Source: an uncultured Methanobrevibacter sp. (GTDB lineage Archaea; Methanobacteriota; Methanobacteria; Methanobacteriales; Methanobacteriaceae). From it: a DNA stretch of 30,056 nucleotides. Positions 8,046 to 15,611 of the stretch are shown here, piece by piece; the first letter of the stretch is position 1; the number at the start of each line of letters is the position of its first letter. The position numbers and the translations under genes are program-made. The notes beneath the pieces are model-generated. The model saw nothing but the letters and a program-made list of their open reading frames with translations, had not been told where the DNA came from and did no database searches. The stretch is taken from the NCBI RefSeq assembly GCF_900316895.1, contig NZ_ONER01000009.1, positions 1 through 30,056 on the forward strand, read 5' to 3'.

Positions 8046-8057
8046 GGATTCCATTCC

Positions 8058-8085
8058 CTTTTACTTATTTTTTTTAATTATTTTC
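8058..8085 (+). terminator. T-rich terminator after the GGGtGRT gene
   Basis: A stretch of T with few interruptions lies 13 bases after the stop and just before the Nudix gene. It would end most of the Fe-S pair transcript. Confidence 0.45.
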
Positions 8086-8090
8086 AGGCA

Positions 8091-8537
8091 ATGATTATTG
8101 AAGGATTCAGTGATATTATGAGTACAATGTGGGGATTGACAGTAAGGGGAATATGTGAATATGATGGTAAATTTCTGCTTTTAAAGGTGAGGTCCAAATC
8201 AGCACATGACGCAGGAAAATGGGAAATTCCTGGAGGCAAGGTCAAGAAATGCGAATTTTTCGATGAGGCTCTAAAAAGGGAATACCTTGAGGAAACTGGC
8301 CTTGAAATTGATATTGTCTCATTATATAATGTTGTGAGAAATGATTATACTGCTTGTAAAACCTCTGAAAAGGTCAAATCAATTCAGCTGATAATGAAGG
8401 TTACTTGTGACAGCGATGAAGTTACAATAAGTGAAGAACATGATGAATATGGATGGTTTGGCATGGATGAAGTCAATGAAATGATTGAAAAGGGTTTATT
8501 GACTCCACCTGCAGTAAATGCATTTAAAAAACAATAA
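8091..8537 (+). CDS. Nudix hydrolase
   Basis: A complete Nudix box is present, G49-x5-E-x7-REYLEETGL (G x5 E x7 R E U x E E x G U), preceded by WEIPGGK. The family cleaves nucleoside diphosphates linked to another moiety, with Mg2+ held by the REYLEE glutamates; the specific substrate cannot be told. The N-terminal strand LTVRGICEYDGKFLLLKVR is like MutT/8-oxo-dGTPase-type proteins, so a house-cleaning role is possible. Length is 148 residues if the ATG at 8091 is used; a second ATG at 8118 would give 139 residues and is closer to the usual family start, so the start is uncertain. Two hairpins follow before the convergent amidohydrolase gene. Confidence 0.88.
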   Translation: MIIEGFSDIMSTMWGLTVRGICEYDGKFLLLKVRSKSAHDAGKWEIPGGKVKKCEFFDEALKREYLEETGLEIDIVSLYNVVRNDYTACKTSEKVKSIQLIMKVTCDSDEVTISEEHDEYGWFGMDEVNEMIEKGLLTPPAVNAFKKQ

Positions 8538-8546
8538 TATTTTTGA

Positions 8547-8597
8547 GATGGCTACTGTTGTAACCATCAAGTTTGTTGGCTACAGTTTGTAGTCAAC
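8547..8597. terminator. Two tandem related hairpins between convergent genes
   Basis: Hairpin 1 (8547-8568) pairs GATGGCTAC with GTAACCATC around TGTT, with one mismatch. Hairpin 2 (8575-8597) pairs GTTGGCTACA with TGTAGTCAAC around GTT, with one G-U wobble. The two are similar in sequence. They fill most of the 64 bases between the ends of the Nudix and amidohydrolase genes, so they could mark transcript ends on both strands. T-runs are poor, so a classical terminator is not certain. Confidence 0.4.
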
Positions 8598-8601
8598 TGA
8601 A

Positions 8602-9399
8602 TCATTCTAGTTTTAGTAATTTTGCAGCATTTTCATAAAGTATTTGCTGCCTTTCCTTATCGGTCAAGTCAATTTTTTTGAAGTATTCCATTTCACTGAC
8701 GGATTCCCACATCGGATAGTCGGTTCCCCACAGCACCTTATCTGCACCATATGCATGAATCAATTCCAGTGCGGTTTCTGGTGTCAGTGCATATAGGCTT
8801 GAGCTTAAGTCAACATAAAGATTTTCAAAATCAGATAGTTGGCGAGTGGCCTCTTCCCACATGCTCCATCCGGCAAAATGAGCTCCAATAAATGTGATTT
8901 CCGGAAACTTTTCTAAAAACGGCTTGATCTGTTTGGGATTTGAATAGTTGTATCTGAAGTCACCGCAGTGGACAAGCATTGGAACATTTGCTTTGCTTAC
9001 CACTTCACCTATCCTGAATGCACGTTCCTCATTCATGGCGAACTGTTGGAAATCAGGATGCAGCTTGACTCCTTTCAAACCCAATTCAATCAGATAGTCA
9101 AAATCTCCCTGGATGTCATCACTGTCTGGATGAAGGGTTCCAAAACCGGTAAACAAATCGGGATGTGTATTTACTGCTTGAGCAATGAATTCATTTATTG
9201 ATTTGACCTGCTTTGGTGTTGTTGCTACGGAATGTACAAGGTAATGTGTCACACCAACTTCATTCCCGTCCCTTAACAAGTCATCCAATTTGCCATTTAA
9301 GGACATGTCCAAATCGTAGAAATTCCTTATTCCTAAAACGGCCTTATCTGCAATTTTTTCAGGATAAATGTGACAATGTGAATTTATTATCTTTTGCAT
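8602..9399 (-). CDS. Amidohydrolase-family metal-dependent hydrolase
   Basis: The 265-residue protein has the amidohydrolase-2 TIM-barrel pattern: the HCH metal pair near the N-terminus (NSHCHIYP), a GVKLHPDF strand with a conserved Lys and His, VHCGD, GAHFAGW and the closing WGTDYPMW aspartate. The family hydrolyses or decarboxylates varied small molecules in the cytoplasm with one or two divalent metals; the substrate is not predictable here. It starts 17 bases after the preceding unknown gene on the same strand, so the two are probably one transcript. The C-terminus (YENAAKLLKL) is the usual family ending, so the protein is complete. Confidence 0.85.
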   Translation of the reverse strand: MQKIINSHCHIYPEKIADKAVLGIRNFYDLDMSLNGKLDDLLRDGNEVGVTHYLVHSVATTPKQVKSINEFIAQAVNTHPDLFTGFGTLHPDSDDIQGDFDYLIELGLKGVKLHPDFQQFAMNEERAFRIGEVVSKANVPMLVHCGDFRYNYSNPKQIKPFLEKFPEITFIGAHFAGWSMWEEATRQLSDFENLYVDLSSSLYALTPETALELIHAYGADKVLWGTDYPMWESVSEMEYFKKIDLTDKERQQILYENAAKLLKLE

Positions 9400-9416
9400 A
9401 TGATGGTCACCTACTG

Positions 9417-10067
9417 TTAAAATAATTTCTCACCGGTATATAGATTCTCTTCTGTGTAGATTCTAATCAATCGGTCAATCAAATCATCATACATTAATCT
9501 ATGGCCAACTGCTCCTCCTTGAGGTGTATTAACGTTATTCAAGGATTTGTCTGAATATTCACCACAATTGTTTATGATATACCACATTCCATGAGGAGTA
9601 TATATGAACAATTCACCCTCTCCTTTTGAAAATCCTTTTTTGAAGCTGTCTTGAGGGTCGTAGATTTTAGTTGAATGTACTGCTAGTCTTGAAAGGTCCT
9701 GTTCAGGTCTTGTACCTGTCTTTTCAAACAGCATCTTCAACCATTCGTATGACTGGTCAATTAAATTCGCTTTTTTTATCGGATCGGCAAATGCTTCTTT
9801 CACTTTATTTTGTCTTGACTCCAATGTATTTGTAATTCCAAGAATCTCTTCAACTTTACTGACGTCCTTTTCAAGGCATCTCCATCCTTCAGGTCTTCCG
9901 GTAACCTGTATATTGCCTTCTTTAAAATCCATTCTTCTGAAGTTTCTAAAATATGGCTTTACCTTTTCGAACTCCTCATCCGGAATTCTTTTGTTCAATC
10001 CATAAAGATATCCATATTCGTTAGCGTCATAACATTTGGTTTCAAGTTTTAAATCTTCATCTGCCAT
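9417..10067 (-). CDS. Unknown protein upstream of the amidohydrolase
   Basis: I do not recognise this 216-residue protein. It has no signal peptide or membrane segment and looks like a soluble cytoplasmic protein with mixed charge. Striking points are aromatic- and glycine-rich blocks (YFRNFRRMDF, GRPEGWRCLEKD, ELFIYTPHGMWYIINNCGEY) and two cysteines (residues 12 and 64, approximately) plus a third in the NNCGEY block. It lies first in a two-gene leftward operon with an amidohydrolase, so it may act on the same compound. Its TATA-like box lies about 27 bases before the ATG, implying a leaderless mRNA; no ribosome binding site is seen. Confidence 0.7.
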   Translation of the reverse strand: MADEDLKLETKCYDANEYGYLYGLNKRIPDEEFEKVKPYFRNFRRMDFKEGNIQVTGRPEGWRCLEKDVSKVEEILGITNTLESRQNKVKEAFADPIKKANLIDQSYEWLKMLFEKTGTRPEQDLSRLAVHSTKIYDPQDSFKKGFSKGEGELFIYTPHGMWYIINNCGEYSDKSLNNVNTPQGGAVGHRLMYDDLIDRLIRIYTEENLYTGEKLF

Positions 10068-10089
10068 GATTATTATTATATTTTGATTT

Positions 10090-10099
10090 AAATATAAAT
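10090..10099 (-). promoter_or_regulatory. TATA box (ATTTATATTT) for the 9.4-10.1 kb leftward operon
   Basis: The box centre is about 27 bases before the ATG at 10067, so transcription should start at or next to the start codon (leaderless). Confidence 0.5.
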
Positions 10100-10209
10100 C
10101 TATTGTAACATGAACAGATACTAATATTGAAATAAATTATATTTATTAAATTTAATTTTTTACAAATTTAATATTCAATTTCACAGTTTTGAATTATATT
10201 AGTAAGTTA

Positions 10210-10219
10210 TTTTTATATT
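10210..10219 (+). promoter_or_regulatory. TATA box (TTTTATATTA) for the malate dehydrogenase gene
   Basis: The box centre is about 24-27 bases before the ATG at 10238 and no ribosome binding site lies between them, so the mRNA is probably leaderless or nearly so. Confidence 0.55.
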
Positions 10220-10237
10220 AAAAACCAATATAATTTT

Positions 10238-11188
10238 ATGGTAAAGGTAAGTATTATTGGATCAACTGGAATCATTGGAAAAAATGTCGCATTTACTCTT
10301 GCACGTGAAGATACAGTTGATGAGATTGTAATGTTTTCAAGGCCTAAAAGTCTTGATAAGGCAAAGGGAGAAACTTATGATATGTACGATGCTCTGGCCG
10401 CACGTGATATCGATTGCAGATTAACACCAAGTTCTGACTTTAATGATCTTGCCGGTTCGGCCATTGTGCTTATTGCTGCGGGAACCCCTAGAAAAAAAGG
10501 CATGAAAAGACTTGACCTTGCTATTCCCAATGCAAATATTGTAAGTTTTTATTCTGAAAAGATAGCGGAATATTCTCCAGATTCAATCATATTGGTTGCA
10601 ACCAATCCTGTAGATGTAATGACAACAATAGCTCTCAAGGCATCAGGATTTAAAAAGAGTAAGGTAATAGGGGTTGGTAACCACTTGGATTCATTAAGAT
10701 TAAAAAATTATTTCTCAAGACAAATTGACATTAACAGTTCTGAAGTGCATACCAGGGTTATTGGAGAGCATGGGGACCATATGGTTCCTCTTTTAAGTTC
10801 GACAACAATCGGCGGTATACCATTGAAATATTTCGTAGAGTATGTTGATTTGGATATCACTGGATTAGTAGAACGATTAAGACGTGCAGGAAACACCATT
10901 ATATCTAAAAAAGGAGCTACAGAGTATGGTCCTGCTTTTGCAATTTCAAATCTTATGTCCACAATTCTTACAGATTCCCATAGGGTTTTGACTGTAAGCA
11001 GCTATTTGGATGCTGAGATTGAAAGGGTTGAGGATGTTTCTCTTGGAGTTCCGGCAGTAATTACCAAAAGGGGTGTTGCAATGATCGTTCCAATTCATAT
11101 GAATGACATTGAAAAGAAAGAATTTTTAAAAGCTGCAGATACTGTTAGAGATGCAACCAAGGAAGTTTTAACTCATTTGGAGTTATAG
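10238..11188 (+). CDS. mdh: Malate dehydrogenase, probably NADP-preferring
   Basis: The LDH/MDH fold is complete over 316 residues: Rossmann loop GSTGIIGKN (8-16), the active-site loop AGTPRKKGMKRLDL with both substrate arginines expected for malate, ATNPVDVM, the second arginine region in HLDSLRLKN and the catalytic histidine H178 in GEHGDHMVP. After the second strand the residue that is Asp in NAD enzymes is replaced by S34-R35, which is the pattern of NADP-dependent archaeal enzymes such as those of Methanothermobacter. It interconverts oxaloacetate and malate for the incomplete reductive TCA route. It is followed 9 bases later by sstT. Malate specificity is well supported; the cofactor call is inference. 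Confidence 0.88.
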   Translation: MVKVSIIGSTGIIGKNVAFTLAREDTVDEIVMFSRPKSLDKAKGETYDMYDALAARDIDCRLTPSSDFNDLAGSAIVLIAAGTPRKKGMKRLDLAIPNANIVSFYSEKIAEYSPDSIILVATNPVDVMTTIALKASGFKKSKVIGVGNHLDSLRLKNYFSRQIDINSSEVHTRVIGEHGDHMVPLLSSTTIGGIPLKYFVEYVDLDITGLVERLRRAGNTIISKKGATEYGPAFAISNLMSTILTDSHRVLTVSSYLDAEIERVEDVSLGVPAVITKRGVAMIVPIHMNDIEKKEFLKAADTVRDATKEVLTHLEL

Positions 11189-11197
11189 GGGTATTCG

Positions 11198-12442
11198 ATG
11201 AGTTTTATTCAAAAATGGACTGAATCAAGCCTTATTTTAAAAATCATAATAGGAATGATTGTCGGTGTCATTTTAGGAATAATTGTCCCCCAATGGTCAT
11301 TCATTGGCTTTTTTGGAAAGGTATTTGTAGAAGCCCTAAAATCAATTGCACCACTTTTAGTTTTTATTTTGGTAGCTTCGGCTATCTCTCAAGCAAAAAC
11401 TGGAGTGGGCTCTAAATTTAAGATTATCATTGCAATATTTTTGCTGATGAATTTTATTGCTGCAGTTGTTGCAACTGTGGCATGTTTCATATTCCCTATA
11501 AGCATTCACTTATCCGCAGCCAGCACAGCGGCTTCTCCGGGAGGACTTGCGGATATACTAGGCGGAATGGTTTTGAAGATTTTTTCCAATCCAATAAAAT
11601 CATTGTCTGAAGGGGAGTATCTCGGAATATTATTCTGGTCCATAATTATTGGAATCGCTTTAAGAATGGTAGCTAGTGACACAACAAAAGATTTACTAAG
11701 TGATATTGCTGAAGTGTTTTCCAAAATCGTTTATTTTATCATTCAATTCGCGCCAATAGGAGTAATGGGTTTGGTGTTCACCTCCGTTTGTGAGAGCGGT
11801 TTGAGTATTTTTTCACAATACGGCGAGCTTATATTCTTGATTGTTGGATGCATCCTTATCATGGCATTTATAATCAATCCATTAATTACTGTTCTGCTTA
11901 TAAAAAGAAACCCTTTTCCATTGGTTTTCACATGCTTTAAGGAAAGCGGAGTAACAGCATTTTTCTCAAGAAGCTCTGCCGCAAACATTCCAATCAATAT
12001 GCAATTATGTGAAAAGCTGGGTCTTGATAGGGATTTCTATTCGGTTACCATTCCGTTAGGTTCAACAATAAATACTAATGGGGCTGCCGTAACCATTGCA
12101 ATCATGACTCTTGTTGCCTGTCATACGATGGGAATTCCGGTTCATTTTTCATGGGCAATTCTTTTATGTGTGGTAACTACATTGGCAGCATGCTGCGCTT
12201 CAGGCGTTGTCGGAGGATCATTGCTGCTAATACCATTGACCTGTTCACTGTTCGGCATCAGTCAGGACATTTCAATGCAGGTCGTTGCGGTAGGATTTAT
12301 AATCAGCGTAATTCAGGATTCCTTTGAAACGGCTCTTAACTCAGCAAGTGATGTCCTGTTTACTGCAGCTACAGAATATTATGTCAGGGCTAAAAATGGT
12401 GAACCCGTTAATTATTTAGGTGAATTTTCAAAAGGTGATTAA
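11198..12442 (+). CDS. sstT: Na+/serine-threonine symporter SstT
   Basis: This 414-residue membrane protein belongs to the DAACS (glutamate transporter fold) family. It follows bacterial SstT along nearly its whole length: FVEALKSIAPLLVFILVAS, ESGVTAFFSRSSAANIPINM (serine-rich hairpin HP1), IPLGSTINTNGAAVTI (TM7 motif), GGSLLLIPLTCSLFGI (HP2) and QVVAVGFIISVIQDSFETALNS (TM8). About eight membrane helices plus two re-entrant loops are expected. It should import serine and threonine with Na+. SstT is mainly a bacterial protein, so transfer into this archaeon is likely. The stop is 1 base before the ATG of dtd, whose ribosome binding site lies inside sstT, so the two are coupled. Confidence 0.9.
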   Translation: MSFIQKWTESSLILKIIIGMIVGVILGIIVPQWSFIGFFGKVFVEALKSIAPLLVFILVASAISQAKTGVGSKFKIIIAIFLLMNFIAAVVATVACFIFPISIHLSAASTAASPGGLADILGGMVLKIFSNPIKSLSEGEYLGILFWSIIIGIALRMVASDTTKDLLSDIAEVFSKIVYFIIQFAPIGVMGLVFTSVCESGLSIFSQYGELIFLIVGCILIMAFIINPLITVLLIKRNPFPLVFTCFKESGVTAFFSRSSAANIPINMQLCEKLGLDRDFYSVTIPLGSTINTNGAAVTIAIMTLVACHTMGIPVHFSWAILLCVVTTLAACCASGVVGGSLLLIPLTCSLFGISQDISMQVVAVGFIISVIQDSFETALNSASDVLFTAATEYYVRAKNGEPVNYLGEFSKGD

Positions 12443-12443
12443 A

Positions 12444-12884
12444 ATGAAACTTGTCGTTCAAAGGGTAACTTCAGCTAGTGTGGAAGTGGATGGTAAAATA
12501 TGCGGTGAAATTGAAGATGGTTTGATGGTTTTGGTTGGCTTTGGCGAAAGCGACACCACAAAAGAGGCGGATTATTTGGCTCGAAGGCTTGCCAAATTAA
12601 GGATATTCCATGATGATGAGGGCAGGATGAACAAATCCGTAATGGATATCGGAGGGAAGCTTTTACTGGTTCCGCAATTCACTTTATACGCTCACACTAA
12701 AAAGAACAGGCCATCATTTCACAAGGCATTGGCTCCGGACAAGGCAACTGAACTGTTTGATTATTTCACTGAAAAATGCAGTGAATTCGTTGAAGTTGAA
12801 ACCGGAGAATTCGGAGCATTCATGAAGGTCAGTTTACTAAATAACGGGCCTGTCACAATTCTTTTGGAAAAAGAGTTTGAATGA
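12444..12884 (+). CDS. dtd: D-aminoacyl-tRNA deacylase (DTD1 type)
   Basis: The 146-residue protein is a standard-length DTD: MKLVVQRVTSASVEVDG start, the LLLVPQFTLYA core, RPSFHKALAPDKA and the NNGPVTILLE end with the Gly-cisPro motif that rejects L-amino acids. It removes D-amino acids (and glycine mischarged on tRNA-Ala) from tRNA in the cytoplasm. One oddity is P77 where most family members have Ser in the SQFTL motif. Archaea typically carry the unrelated DTD2, so this bacterial/eukaryotic type suggests transfer, as for sstT. The frame is open from GTG 12420, but ATG 12444 follows AAAGGTGATT and starts the family's MK.V.QRV correctly. Confidence 0.9.
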   Translation: MKLVVQRVTSASVEVDGKICGEIEDGLMVLVGFGESDTTKEADYLARRLAKLRIFHDDEGRMNKSVMDIGGKLLLVPQFTLYAHTKKNRPSFHKALAPDKATELFDYFTEKCSEFVEVETGEFGAFMKVSLLNNGPVTILLEKEFE

Positions 12885-12961
12885 TAATAACAAGTTAAAT
12901 ACAAATATTTAAAAGCATTTACATCTATATATATTCTTACCAAATAACGGAGTAAATATAA

Positions 12962-13864
12962 ATGTCTATTGGAACTCCAAAATCAAAAGAGATAAAACGA
13001 TTAACTACACCATTGACCATCAAGGACTTCAAGGCCTATGATAGTGAAGGAAATCTTCTCAAGTGTAGTGAAACATTGTCTGATGTGAGATTCATAGTGG
13101 AACCTAAGCAAAACATTTTAAATGACAATGAAATTTTGCAGTATGCTCCCGAATCAAAATCAGCATCACAAATTAGGTTAAAAAGAGGTTTTGGTGGTAT
13201 TAAAGATGTTTTATTAGTCCATGAATCACTACCATGGATATTGGGATTATATTATGTAGTTTTGATTTCAATAGCTATCCCAATTACATATTCAAAAAAC
13301 ATATTTGGGATGTTCCTGATTTTAGTTCTGATTATATTGCCTCTACTTTATCTATTTTATATCTTCACTCATACGAAATATGCCAAATATACTGTTAAAA
13401 AACAGGTTGAGGAACCCAAAAAAGTGGAAACTCCAGTTCAGGTAACTGCCGCTGATGAATCCGCAGGATTGGAATCTTTGAAAAGATATGAAAAAGAAAT
13501 CAGCAACTTGAATGTGCTGTTCAATGTTAGGGAAGAGGTAGTGCGTGAATTGATTGAAAAACGTTTTGAACCCCCTCAAATCACTTACGACAAATTCATC
13601 TCCTCGATAGACCATTGTCATAAGTTATTTTATGTCCAATCAGATGCGGCACAAAACATTATTAATTTGGCCGCTGAAGACACACCACGGGTTCAGGAGG
13701 AAATTAAAGGAAAGATTGATGCAATGAAAAAGATCATCAATCAAATCGAAGATTTGACAAACGAGCTGGTAATCAATATCAGTTCTTCAAACGAATCGAC
13801 TGATGAAGTTAAAAATCTATTGGATGATATGGAAGATTTAATTGAATCCGTAAAAGACTATTAG
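12962..13864 (+). CDS. Two-TM coiled-coil membrane protein, possibly XpaC-like, in the TelA cluster
   Basis: The first ~90 residues are a soluble, beta-rich region. Two membrane segments follow (about 91-110, ILGLYYVVLISIAIPITY, and 116-136, IFGMFLILVLIILPLLYLFY), then a charged linker and a long helical C-terminal domain (about 175-300) rich in heptad-like Leu/Ile/Glu. In bacteria TelA is often encoded next to XpaC, a protein with N-terminal membrane helices and a helical C-terminal half; the layout and position here are similar, but I see no decisive motif, so XpaC homology is inference. It begins a rightward cluster and ends 8 bases before the zinc-ribbon gene. CGGAG at 12948-12952 is the likely ribosome binding site. 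Confidence 0.7.
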   Translation: MSIGTPKSKEIKRLTTPLTIKDFKAYDSEGNLLKCSETLSDVRFIVEPKQNILNDNEILQYAPESKSASQIRLKRGFGGIKDVLLVHESLPWILGLYYVVLISIAIPITYSKNIFGMFLILVLIILPLLYLFYIFTHTKYAKYTVKKQVEEPKKVETPVQVTAADESAGLESLKRYEKEISNLNVLFNVREEVVRELIEKRFEPPQITYDKFISSIDHCHKLFYVQSDAAQNIINLAAEDTPRVQEEIKGKIDAMKKIINQIEDLTNELVINISSSNESTDEVKNLLDDMEDLIESVKDY

Positions 13865-13872
13865 GTGATACG

Positions 13873-14454
13873 ATGAGTAAGATTTGTCCAAATTGCGGTA
13901 AGGAATTGCCTGATGATGCAAGATTTTGTATGGACTGCGGATACACTCTTGACGCTCAGCAAAGCGGTGGAATGTTAAATAACTTTCCGCTTCCAACAAT
14001 ATTTATAATATTGATAGTCGCCATATTGGTTATTGGGGGAGCATTCATCCTGTCTTCAGGTTTTGGAGACAGCAATAAATCTCCGGAAAAAGTTGCTAAT
14101 GATTCACATACTGTTGATTTAACAATAACTGGTGTAGGTGGATGGGATAGTGATTCAGGCAAAAAAAGCTATACACTATATACTGAAGCAATATTTAACA
14201 GTGTTCCTGGTGACTTAAAAAAATATAATATTAAGACAACTTATTATGATACAAAAGGTTCGGAAATAGGTCATGAGACAGAAACTTTGGAAAACATATA
14301 TTATGACAGTGACTATGCACTTGGTTTCGGATTCTACACAACATATAAATTACCTGATCCTGACCATGTAACAGTAGAAATTATAAAAGATGGAAAAGTT
14401 ATAGATTCTTATACAGAACAAATTGATAAAAATAAAATTGATTATTTAAATTAA
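13873..14454 (+). CDS. Zinc-ribbon membrane protein with a secreted C-terminal domain
   Basis: The N-terminus is a zinc ribbon (ICPNCGKELPDDARFCMDCG: two C-x2-C pairs, about residues 4-23), followed by a short linker, one membrane segment (about 38-60, LPTIFIILIVAILVIGGAFIL) and a domain of about 125 residues outside the cell that resembles FxLYD/DUF-type beta-sandwiches (SYTLYTEAIFNSVPGDLKKYNIKTTYYDTKGS), typical of small methanogen surface proteins. It lies between the two-TM coiled-coil gene and telA with close spacing; a GGTGAT box at 13865-13870 precedes the ATG. The zinc ribbon inside and sensor-like domain outside suggest a regulatory or structural membrane role in the cluster; this is inference. 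Confidence 0.75.
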   Translation: MSKICPNCGKELPDDARFCMDCGYTLDAQQSGGMLNNFPLPTIFIILIVAILVIGGAFILSSGFGDSNKSPEKVANDSHTVDLTITGVGGWDSDSGKKSYTLYTEAIFNSVPGDLKKYNIKTTYYDTKGSEIGHETETLENIYYDSDYALGFGFYTTYKLPDPDHVTVEIIKDGKVIDSYTEQIDKNKIDYLN

Positions 14455-14466
14455 TGGGTGATGCAA

Positions 14467-15609
14467 ATGGCTGAATTCTCACTTGATATAGATGGTATTA
14501 AAGAAGATGTTGAAAAGTCAATAAATGTCGAAAAGGAAAAATTGGAAGATTCAAATCTCAAAACTCAAGCAGGCGATAACGCACAGGCAATATTTGATGC
14601 AGACCTTAACAATCCTCAGGAAAGGGAAGGAATATTAAAACCTCTTGATAATTTTGGATTAAATGAAATGTCACGTTCCGCATCCCATAATGAAATGTTG
14701 GCAACAAGATTCGTTGATTTGACAAAAGGCGGAAAGGATGCAGACAATATTGGTGACCAATTGATTGAACTGAACAAACAGATGAAAGATTTGGATCCAA
14801 GCAGAGTCGATTTTACTAAAAAGGGAGTTATCGGAAATCTGATGAATCCTGTCAGAAAATACTTTGCAAAATATGAAAAAGCTGAAGGAGCCATATCTGA
14901 CATTGTCGAATCCCTCGACAAAAGCAGCAAAGTATTGCAAAATGACAATACCACACTTTTAAATGAAGAAACATACTTAAGAGAAGTGACTAACAAGCTT
15001 CTTGCCGATATCGAACTAGGAAAACAGATGGATGCATCAATCGAAGCCCAAATTCAGTCTGCTGAAATTGAAGGTGTCGAGCAAAGCAAAATAGATTTTG
15101 TTCGTGAAGAGATACTCTTCCCATTAAGGCAAAGAATCATGGATATGCAACAGATGATTGTTGTTAATCAGCAGGGAATTGTTTCACTTAATGTAATCAG
15201 ACGTAACAATAAGGAACTGATTCGTGGAGTCAATCGTGCAAAGACAGTAACCGTATCAGCTTTAAGGACTGGTGTAATGGTTGCAAGTGCGCTTTACGAC
15301 CAGAAAATTGTTATGGACAAGATAACTATCTTAAACCAGACTACAGAAAACATCATCGAGACCACTTCCCACATGCTTAAGGAGCAAGGCAGTGAAATTC
15401 AAAAGCACAGTGCCGAAGCCATGATTTCCCCTGATGTTTTAAAGGCTGCTTTTGCAGAAGCGTTGCAGGCCATTGATGATGTGAGCAATTATAAGATTCA
15501 GGCATTGCCTCAAATGAAAGAAACCATAAACATGTTTAGTGACATGGCTGATGAAGGCCAGAAAGTGGTTGAAAAAATCGAAACCGGAAACAGTAACGTT
15601 CTAGAATAG
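14467..15609 (+). CDS. TelA family protein (toxic anion resistance)
   Basis: This 380-residue protein has the TelA pattern: an N-terminal acidic region, then FGLNEMSRSASHNEMLATR, repeated long helices (VRKYFAKYEKAEGAISDIVESLDKS), LLADIELGKQMDASIE, FPLRQRIMDMQQMIVVNQQGI, and IRRNNKELIRGVNRAKTVTVSAL with the conserved N-x-A-x-T. TelA proteins were named from tellurite resistance but probably act more broadly in membrane-stress or envelope functions; the mechanism is not settled. It is cytoplasmic with no TM segment. The frame opens at GTG 14458 and ATG 14461, but ATG 14467 has GGGTGAT at 14456-14462 and gives a typical MAEFSL start. It ends 2 bases before the next gene. Confidence 0.85.
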   Translation: MAEFSLDIDGIKEDVEKSINVEKEKLEDSNLKTQAGDNAQAIFDADLNNPQEREGILKPLDNFGLNEMSRSASHNEMLATRFVDLTKGGKDADNIGDQLIELNKQMKDLDPSRVDFTKKGVIGNLMNPVRKYFAKYEKAEGAISDIVESLDKSSKVLQNDNTTLLNEETYLREVTNKLLADIELGKQMDASIEAQIQSAEIEGVEQSKIDFVREEILFPLRQRIMDMQQMIVVNQQGIVSLNVIRRNNKELIRGVNRAKTVTVSALRTGVMVASALYDQKIVMDKITILNQTTENIIETTSHMLKEQGSEIQKHSAEAMISPDVLKAAFAEALQAIDDVSNYKIQALPQMKETINMFSDMADEGQKVVEKIETGNSNVLE

Positions 15610-15611
15610 AC

